Assembly: GCA_009845995.1 (NCBI GenBank)
Contig: VXYK01000055.1
Location: 2,105-39,410 of the forward strand
Reading direction: 5' to 3'
Source: Acidimicrobiaceae bacterium
GTDB lineage: Bacteria; Actinomycetota; Acidimicrobiia; Acidimicrobiales; Aldehydirespiratoraceae
Length of the DNA: 37,306 nt
Made by a program: the position numbers and the translations under genes. Within the stretch, counting starts at the first letter, position 1. Each line of letters starts with the position of its first letter. Below are positions 32,147-37,306 of this stretch, one piece after another. Below the pieces are notes generated by a model that saw only the letters and a program-made list of their open reading frames with translations, was not told the DNA's origin and did no database searches.

Positions 32147-33226
32147 TCAGGAACCGACGAGTCGCAGGCCTGTTGCGGTATCGAACAGATGCACCATGTC
32201 GGTCTGGGGAACCAGGCTCACTCTGTCTCCCCGCCCTGAGATACTTAGGCCTTCGGTACGGACAACCACCTCACGGTTCTCAATCCCATCGGCCGTGCAA
32301 TACAGGTAGGACTCCGAACCGAGTTCCTCAACGAGGTTGACGGTTGCGTCAAGTCCGCCCTCGTTCTTGGTGAGCAAGTTCTCGGGCCGGACACCGATCG
32401 TCACCGCGTCGGTTGTGACCTCGCGGGACTGTTCCGGCGTGAGTGGGATCTCCAAAGAGCCGGCACGCGCGACGTTGTCGCTGATTGTGCCCTCAAGCAG
32501 ATTCATCGCCGGCGAGCCGATGAAACCGGCGACAAACAGGTTCGCCGGACGGGTGAACAACTCTCGTGGAGTCGCGCACTGCATCAAAATGCCGTCTTTG
32601 AGCACCGCCACGCGATCCGCCATGGTCATGGCTTCGACCTGATCGTGGGTGACATAAACGGTGGTCACAGCCAGACGCCTCTGCAACGCGGCGATCTGTG
32701 TTCGTGTCTGGACCCTCAGCTTGGCGTCAAGATTGGAGAGAGGTTCGTCCATCAAGAACGCTTGTGGTTGGCGCACGATCGCTCGGCCCATCGCAACCCG
32801 TTGCCTCTGGCCGCCGGAGAGTTTCGCCGGCTTGCGGTTGAGGTAATCGCTCAAGTCAAGCATCTCGGCTGCCTCGGCGACCCGCTTGGCGCGTTCGTTC
32901 TTGTCGACTTTGGCGATCTTGAGATGGAACCCGATGTTCTCGGCGGTGGTCATGTGCGGATACAACGCATAGTTCTGGAAGACCATGGCGATGTCGCGAT
33001 CCTTGGGCGGAACGGTCGTTACATCCCGCTCGCCGATGTAGATCTCGCCGTAGTCGACCGGCTCGAGTCCGGCGAGCATCCTCAGAGTCGTGGATTTGCC
33101 GCAGCCCGACGGACCGACGAGAACAAGGAACTCGCCGTCGGCGATCTCCAAGTCAAGGCGATCAACAGCGGGCGGATCGCCCTCGTTGTAAACCCTTGTG
33201 GCTTGATCGAAAGTTACAGTAGCCAT
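32147..33226 (-). CDS. ABC sugar transporter ATPase, MsmK/UgpC type
   Basis: A 359-residue nucleotide-binding protein with Walker A GPSGCGKST, Q-loop FQNYALYPHMT, signature LSGGQRQRVAMGRAI, Walker B FLMDEPLSNLD, H-loop VTHDQVEAMTMAD, and a C-terminal TOBE regulatory domain. MsmK-type ATPases energise carbohydrate importers and can serve several of them. It is the obvious partner of the two permeases although it lies on the opposite strand with its own promoter. The ATG at 33226 has AGAGG 5 nt upstream; the GTG at 33232 overlaps that site and is less likely. Confidence 0.93.
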   Translation of the reverse strand: MATVTFDQATRVYNEGDPPAVDRLDLEIADGEFLVLVGPSGCGKSTTLRMLAGLEPVDYGEIYIGERDVTTVPPKDRDIAMVFQNYALYPHMTTAENIGFHLKIAKVDKNERAKRVAEAAEMLDLSDYLNRKPAKLSGGQRQRVAMGRAIVRQPQAFLMDEPLSNLDAKLRVQTRTQIAALQRRLAVTTVYVTHDQVEAMTMADRVAVLKDGILMQCATPRELFTRPANLFVAGFIGSPAMNLLEGTISDNVARAGSLEIPLTPEQSREVTTDAVTIGVRPENLLTKNEGGLDATVNLVEELGSESYLYCTADGIENREVVVRTEGLSISGRGDRVSLVPQTDMVHLFDTATGLRLVGS

Positions 33227-33284
33227 CAGCACCTCTGTTCTCTGGCTTCAGCGTTGATAGTCCCGCGTGTTGTTGTCTTGAGTG

Positions 33285-33325
33285 ATCTTGGTCGTGGACC
33301 AACACTACGTCAACACTACCTGACG
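33285..33325 (-). promoter_or_regulatory. ATPase gene promoter TTGACG-N17-CAAGAT with operator-like half sites
   Basis: On the minus strand TTGACG (33313-33308) and CAAGAT (33290-33285) are 17 nt apart, about 55 nt before the ATG. The sequence around the -35 box, GCGTCA-N7-TTGACGTA, resembles the GH4 operator region GCGTCA-N3-TTGACGTA but with 4 extra bases between the half sites. The same regulator may act here, more weakly. Confidence 0.4.
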
Positions 33326-33354
33326 CGACCGAACAGGGTCTAGGTCAAAGGGAG

Positions 33355-33465
33355 CTAGTTGTCAGTTCGCGTGAGGTTGTTGGCGCGTGATGCGGGTGGG
33401 CCGTCTATGGCGGTGTGGTGTCGGTGACAGTTGTAGTCGTGGATCCAGCGTTTGAGGCGGATACG
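33355..33465 (-). pseudogene. C-terminal remnant of an IS481-family transposase
   Basis: On the minus strand about 36 residues ending at the TAG 33357-33355 read RLKRWIHDYNCHRHHTAIDG then PPASRANNL, the typical end of IS481 transposases (HDYNHHRPHTAIGG...). The rest of the gene is missing: at about 33460 it abuts an IS110 remnant in the other orientation. It differs from the intact IS at 19081, whose C-terminus is of another subtype. Confidence 0.7.
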
Positions 33466-33806
33466 GCGTCGGCGACCTCATCGCAGCCGAAATCTTGGTC
33501 CACACCGGCGACCCCACACGATTCAAGACCAAAGCAGCGTTCGCGAAGGCCGACGGCACCGCACCCATCCAAGCCAGCTCCAGACGTGTCCAACGACACC
33601 GCCTCAACCGAGGCGGAAACCGACAGATCAACAAAGCCATCCACACCGCCGCCATCGCCCAGATCGCCCGACTCGACACCCAAGGCCACCGCTACTACCA
33701 ACACTGCCTCGCCCGCGGCAAAACCAAACGAGAAGCAATCCGCACCCACAAACGACGCATCTCCGACCGCATCTGGATCCACCTCAACACAACACAATTG
33801 ACATAG
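33456..33806 (+). pseudogene. C-terminal remnant of an IS110-family transposase
   Basis: The plus-strand frame from GYGVGDLIAAEILVHTGD through FKTKAAFAKADGTAPIQASS and RHRLNRGGNRQINKAIHTAA to the TAG at 33804-33806 matches the C-terminal Transposase_20 domain of IS116/IS110/IS902 elements. The N-terminal DEDD catalytic domain is absent and a stop precedes the fragment. The remnant is otherwise free of stops, so truncation is probably fairly recent. Confidence 0.85.
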
Positions 33807-33924
33807 GAGCTCAACTAGTTTCGAACAGCCGCATTTCTGTACATAGTCTGGCTGCGAGTGGCTAGGGTGCAGTAACGCCTCGGCGTGCTTCCCCCCAGAA
33901 CAAGCACTCACAAAGGACAGCGCG

Positions 33925-34593
33925 GTGGGCAGAGGCGAGGCGGTTGCGCGATGGGCTGACTCGGTCGCGGACCGGCTCGGGGTGAGCATCTGGGGATTTG
34001 TCGCAGGTGTCGCGTCGATCATCGCCGCGGCCGTGGGCGGCTGGTGGGCGTTGGCGTCACCGGACGTGACCCCCGTCGAGGAGGTACTACCCAGAGTCGT
34101 CACCGCACCCAGCGCTGTGGCGGTCGATGGATCATCTCAGGCGTCGGAGGCCAGCGGGCGGATCGTGGTCCACATCGAAGGCGCGGTCGCGCTGCCCGGG
34201 GTGCACGAACTCGCCGCGGGATCCCGTGTTCACGATGCCATCGACGCCGCTGACGGGTTGACCGCGGACGCGGACCGCTCACGGATAAACCTGGCAGCGC
34301 AACTCGCTGACGGTCAACGGGTTTGGGTTCCAGCGTTGGGGGAGCCAGAACCGGCGGTGGTCAATATGGCCGCCGCCGCAGATCCCGGCGGTTCTGGAGG
34401 CGCTCCGGTCAACCTCAACACCGGTGATCTTCAAGCCCTGGAGACGCTTCCGGGAATCGGGCCGAGCATCGCCGCTGCGATCATCCGCCACCGTCGAGAA
34501 CACGGTGCTTTCAGTCGAGTCGAAGCGCTGCTCGAAGTTCCGGGGATCGGTCAGGCGAAACTAGAGCAGCTCGAACCGCTGGTAACTGTGTGA
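33925..34593 (+). CDS. comEA: ComEA-like DNA-binding competence protein
   Basis: The 222-residue protein has one N-terminal transmembrane helix (about residues 19-42, WGFVAGVASIIAAAVGGWWAL), an SLBB-type domain (VVHIEGAVALPGVHELAAGS) and a C-terminal helix-hairpin-helix domain (VNLNTGDLQALETLPGIGPSIAAAII ... LLEVPGIGQAKLEQL, shown in part). ComEA is the membrane-anchored dsDNA receptor of natural transformation. The GTG has AAAGGA upstream. It overlaps comEC by GTGA. No type IV pilus or comF gene is in the window. Confidence 0.9.
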   Translation: MGRGEAVARWADSVADRLGVSIWGFVAGVASIIAAAVGGWWALASPDVTPVEEVLPRVVTAPSAVAVDGSSQASEASGRIVVHIEGAVALPGVHELAAGSRVHDAIDAADGLTADADRSRINLAAQLADGQRVWVPALGEPEPAVVNMAAAADPGGSGGAPVNLNTGDLQALETLPGIGPSIAAAIIRHRREHGAFSRVEALLEVPGIGQAKLEQLEPLVTV

Positions 34594-36347
34594 CAGCGCA
34601 TCTTGTAGCAATGGCCGCGGCTCTGGGGGCGTGGTGGATGCTCGCTGTCTCTGTGCCCGTGCTGGTCGTGATGGCTTTGGTGACGTGTTGGCAGCGACAC
34701 ATCGCGTTGGTGGTCCTGCTCACGTTCACCGCTGTCGGAACCCGTGGAGCTGCGGCAGTCGACGCACTCGACCCGCCTGAAGCAGGCTCGTTCTCCGGTT
34801 GGGTCACGCTGCTCGACGACCCCCGGCCAGTGGGCACGGTAGGAGTTGTGGCCACGGTGCGCCATGAACGCAAACGTCTGACCGCTGTCGCCCATGGCGC
34901 AACCGCGGCGCGGCTCGACGACGCGTTGGCTGGAGAACGGCTCTTGTTGAGCGGACGGATCGCACCCGTGGATCCACAAGACGCGTTTGCCCACTGGCGC
35001 CACATTGTCGGCAGGCTGACCGTTGGATCGGTTGAGGGCCGCGAACCGGGATCACCGGTATCCCGGTTCGCGAACACGGTACGCAGAACGCTCGTTGACG
35101 GGGCCGGGACTTTGAGCCGCAGCGACCGAGCCATATTTCTGGGCATGGTGATAGGTGACGATCGCGGCCAGACAGCGGTCGTCGCGGATGACTTCCGAGC
35201 GGCTGGTCTGGGGCATCTGCTGGTGGTTTCGGGCCAGAACGTGGCGTTCGTGCTTGCTGTAGTGGCCCCGCTCGCAGGCCGTTTCAGACCGGCGTTTCGG
35301 GCGTTGTGGCTCTTTGCCGCGTTGTTGCTGTTCGCAGTGATCACCAGATTCGAGCCCTCAGTGCTGCGAGCCGTAGCTATGGCCGGCGCCGGGATCGGGG
35401 CTTCGGTCATGGGCACGCCGATCGACGGGAAACGGGCCCTGTCCTGGGCCGTGGCAGGGTTGTTGCTGATCGATCCGTTCCTGGTGCACCTAGTGGCGTT
35501 TCAGTTGTCGGTAGCGGCCACTGCCGGCATCGTTTGGTGGTCGGCTCGGCTCGCGGACCGCTTCGCCGGACCGGCTTGGTTGCGGGTTCCGATGGCGACG
35601 ACCGCGACCGCGCAGTTGGCGGTGTCACCAGTGCTGCTGGGTTTGTTCGGACCGCTGCCGCTGGCGTCGCTTCCGGCCAACCTGTTGGCGGGACCGATCT
35701 CGGGCGCGGTGATGGTCTGGGGCTGCACCGGCGGACTGCTTGCAGGCGTGATCGGTGGCATTGCCGCCGAGATAATCCACCTGCCCAGCAAGGTGATGCT
35801 CTGGTGGATCGGCAGCGTTGCTTCGCGTGCCGCGCTGGGGCCGCAGGCAACCCTTGGTGCGGTGTCGATTGTGCTGCTGGGAGGGGCGGCGTTGCTGGCG
35901 ATGTCCAAGGTCCGGCTGATGACGCTCGTGGCCGGTGTGATCGCACTTCTGGTGGCATTGGTGGCGCTGGTCTCGGCGCCGACCCTTGGGGCCGGCGAAC
36001 ATCGTCTGACCGGAGAATCGCGGGCAATTGTGTCCGACAACGGAAACTTGGTGCTGGTGCTCGACAATCCGCCGACGCGGGCCCTCGTCGAATCGTTGCG
36101 GGTTGCCGGGGGCGGAAAACCCAAGTTGGCCATCGCTCTCGACGGAGATCGCTCCGACGCCGAAGCGGTGCTGGCGTTGACCGAACGCTTCGGGGAGTTC
36201 CCGGTGGCAGCTCCGCCGATGCATCGCGTGCCGGGAGGCCGCACGGTTCAAGCAGGGCAAACCGTGGACATAGACGAACTGACCTTGCGCTTCGAGCGAG
36301 TCGAGCCTCGACTGGAGATGAGCGTGCGACGTGGAGTCGGCTCGTAG
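34590..36347 (+). CDS. comEC: ComEC/Rec2 family DNA uptake channel, lacking a clear MBL domain
   Basis: A 585-residue membrane protein. The N-terminal extracytoplasmic region resembles the DUF4131 OB-fold, and a competence domain of about nine helices carries the signature DDFRAAGLGHLLVVSGQNV (family: GLSHLLAISG). The C-terminal 120 residues after the last helix have no HxHxDH or other metallo-beta-lactamase motif and are too short for that domain, so the strand-degrading nuclease suggested for longer ComEC proteins is absent or vestigial. It is coupled to comEA. Confidence 0.9.
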   Translation: MTAHLVAMAAALGAWWMLAVSVPVLVVMALVTCWQRHIALVVLLTFTAVGTRGAAAVDALDPPEAGSFSGWVTLLDDPRPVGTVGVVATVRHERKRLTAVAHGATAARLDDALAGERLLLSGRIAPVDPQDAFAHWRHIVGRLTVGSVEGREPGSPVSRFANTVRRTLVDGAGTLSRSDRAIFLGMVIGDDRGQTAVVADDFRAAGLGHLLVVSGQNVAFVLAVVAPLAGRFRPAFRALWLFAALLLFAVITRFEPSVLRAVAMAGAGIGASVMGTPIDGKRALSWAVAGLLLIDPFLVHLVAFQLSVAATAGIVWWSARLADRFAGPAWLRVPMATTATAQLAVSPVLLGLFGPLPLASLPANLLAGPISGAVMVWGCTGGLLAGVIGGIAAEIIHLPSKVMLWWIGSVASRAALGPQATLGAVSIVLLGGAALLAMSKVRLMTLVAGVIALLVALVALVSAPTLGAGEHRLTGESRAIVSDNGNLVLVLDNPPTRALVESLRVAGGGKPKLAIALDGDRSDAEAVLALTERFGEFPVAAPPMHRVPGGRTVQAGQTVDIDELTLRFERVEPRLEMSVRRGVGS

Positions 36348-36369
36348 TCGAACAGAGTGCTCGTTGTCG

Positions 36370-36375
36370 TAGTCT
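36370..36375 (+). promoter_or_regulatory. -10 box TAGTCT, leaderless promoter of the folP2-like gene
   Basis: TAGTCT is followed by GCGTGT (6 nt) and ATG at 36382. No Shine-Dalgarno sequence is present and the gap after comEC is only 34 bp. Confidence 0.5.
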
Positions 36376-36381
36376 GCGTGT

Positions 36382-37306
36382 ATGGTCCGGTCGATGTTCC
36401 TCGAGTTGGGCGACACGCGCTTTGATGTGAGCGATCGTGCGCTTGTAATGGGCATCCTGAATAGAACTCCTGACTCCTTTTTTGACAGCGGGAAATACTG
36501 GGATTTCGATGATTTCTTGCTTCAAGCGGAACTGCTGGTCAACCAAGGCGCCGACTTTTTGGATGTCGGCGGAGTCAAAGCAGGTCCCGGACCAGAAGTG
36601 ACTCCGCAGGCTGAAATCGAACGGGTTGCCCCAGCCATCGAAGCTCTGCGAAAGCGTTTTGACCTGCCTGTCTCGGTCGACACATTCAGGGCTTCGGTAC
36701 TTGAAGAGTCTCTCAAAGCGGGGGCTGTGGTCGGCAACGACATCAGTGGGTTCGCTGACCCCGACTACCTGAGGGTCGCCTCCGAGCACGGCGCTTCAGT
36801 GGTCGCCACTCATGTGCGCATAGGCCCTCGCATTCCTGACCCTCAGCCTCGCTACAAAAACCTCCGGGCCGAGGTGGCTGAGTTCTTGCGGGTGCGGGCG
36901 GAGGCCGCGTTGGCGGCGGGGATCCCGCGCAACAGAATCATGATCGACGCCGGGCTCGACTTGGGAAAAACGCCAGCCATGTCAACCGAATTGATGCGTC
37001 ACAGCGACGATCTGGTCCGGTTGGGGTTCGTAGTCTTCCTGTCGGCATCCAACAAGGGATTCCTTGGCGAGTTGACCGGTACTCTGGTAGACGACCGGAC
37101 AGACGCCACGCTCGGTGCGCATGCCCTGGGAATCGCGCTCGGCTGTCGCGTCCTGAGAGCCCACGACGTTGTCGGCAGCCGTCGCATCGCAGACATGATG
37201 GCCGTCCTGTTGCGAAATCGCCGCTCCGACAATGGCGCAGAGACCGGCCGCGGGGGATCCGGCGGCCCGAGCGGCCCGGTGAGCGCAGCGAACAAGAGCG
37301 GGGGAT
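36382..37306 (+). CDS. FolP2-like dihydropteroate synthase paralog (partial, runs off the window)
   Basis: At least 308 residues of a pterin-binding TIM barrel. The start motif is MGILNRTPDSF (DHPS: MGILNVTPDSFSDGG). The second block is DVGGVKAGPGPEV instead of the DHPS pattern DVGGESTRPG. The late SRK motif that holds the catalytic Lys is replaced by SASNKGFLGE. These changes match mycobacterial FolP2, a paralog reported to lack DHPS activity. It is therefore probably not the folate enzyme. After about residue 270 the tail turns Gly/Ser/Arg-rich (GAETGRGGSGGPSG) and is still open at the window edge. The ATG is chosen from the -10 box 6 nt upstream. Confidence 0.82.
   Translation, partial: MVRSMFLELGDTRFDVSDRALVMGILNRTPDSFFDSGKYWDFDDFLLQAELLVNQGADFLDVGGVKAGPGPEVTPQAEIERVAPAIEALRKRFDLPVSVDTFRASVLEESLKAGAVVGNDISGFADPDYLRVASEHGASVVATHVRIGPRIPDPQPRYKNLRAEVAEFLRVRAEAALAAGIPRNRIMIDAGLDLGKTPAMSTELMRHSDDLVRLGFVVFLSASNKGFLGELTGTLVDDRTDATLGAHALGIALGCRVLRAHDVVGSRRIADMMAVLLRNRRSDNGAETGRGGSGGPSGPVSAANKSGG

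Noticed and set aside
35407..36789. Minus-strand reading frame of 460 codons opposite comEC and the folP2-like gene
   Set aside because: It is Pro/Arg/Ser-rich shadow sequence across two well-supported plus-strand genes and the gap between them.

Overview
The window looks like a chromosomal segment of a high-GC actinobacterium, most likely of the class Acidimicrobiia. This is an inference from gene content: a class II DAHP synthase, an F420-type LLM oxidoreductase, a PAC2 protein, a FolP2-type pterin-binding paralog, a short RNase E/G, a LytR_C protein between nadD and rsfS, and many starts without a Shine-Dalgarno site. No rRNA, phage, CRISPR or recognisable defence system is present, and I did not find a convincing new multi-gene system. 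The unusual material is regulatory and structural: leaderless promoters, short tandem duplications at gene ends, stop codons shared by convergent genes, one IS in a tRNA end and two IS remnants.

Layout. 1-100: a 33-bp tandem repeat. 127-7892: a plus-strand block (radical SAM/B12 protein, DUF2344 protein, RNase E/G, L21, L27, Obg, ProB). 7906-10358: minus-strand pspA and murJ, which split proB from proA. 10435-14109: proA, then a MoxR ATPase with its VWA partner. 14106-16500: minus-strand class II DAHP synthase and a sigma-70 factor with a reduced region 3. 16767-19059: nadD, LytR_C protein and rsfS, coupled by GTGA overlaps. 19081-20356: an IS481-family element with a 16-bp target duplication in the 3' end of tRNA-Ala(GGC), its transposase frameshifted near the C-terminus. 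20511-22238: a polytopic GT-C-like membrane protein. 22267-24209: LLM oxidoreductase and PAC2 protein. 24330-25028: thioredoxin-TPR protein.

25025-33226 is an alpha-galactoside utilisation locus. LacI-type regulator and galactokinase form one minus-strand operon. Divergently, a GH4 enzyme with the CHSV motif typical of alpha-galactosidases is followed by a Tat-lipoprotein solute-binding protein and two permeases. The matching MsmK/UgpC-type ATPase lies convergently at the end. A perfect 14-bp palindrome overlapping the -35 box of the GH4 promoter is a good candidate LacI operator. Uptake, hydrolysis to galactose and phosphorylation can thus be read from this locus.

33355-33806 holds two abutting IS remnants (IS481 C-terminus, IS110 C-terminus). 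33925-36347 encodes ComEA and a ComEC without a recognisable metallo-beta-lactamase domain. 36382 to the window end is a FolP2-like DHPS paralog, cut by the edge.

A recurrent signal is a -10 box of the form TANNNT placed 6-7 nt before an ATG or GTG (radical SAM gene, obgE, pspA, proA, nadD, folP2-like, probably the GT-C gene and aroG) or 9-10 nt before (rplU, moxR, trx). This implies leaderless or nearly leaderless mRNAs and was used here to choose several starts.
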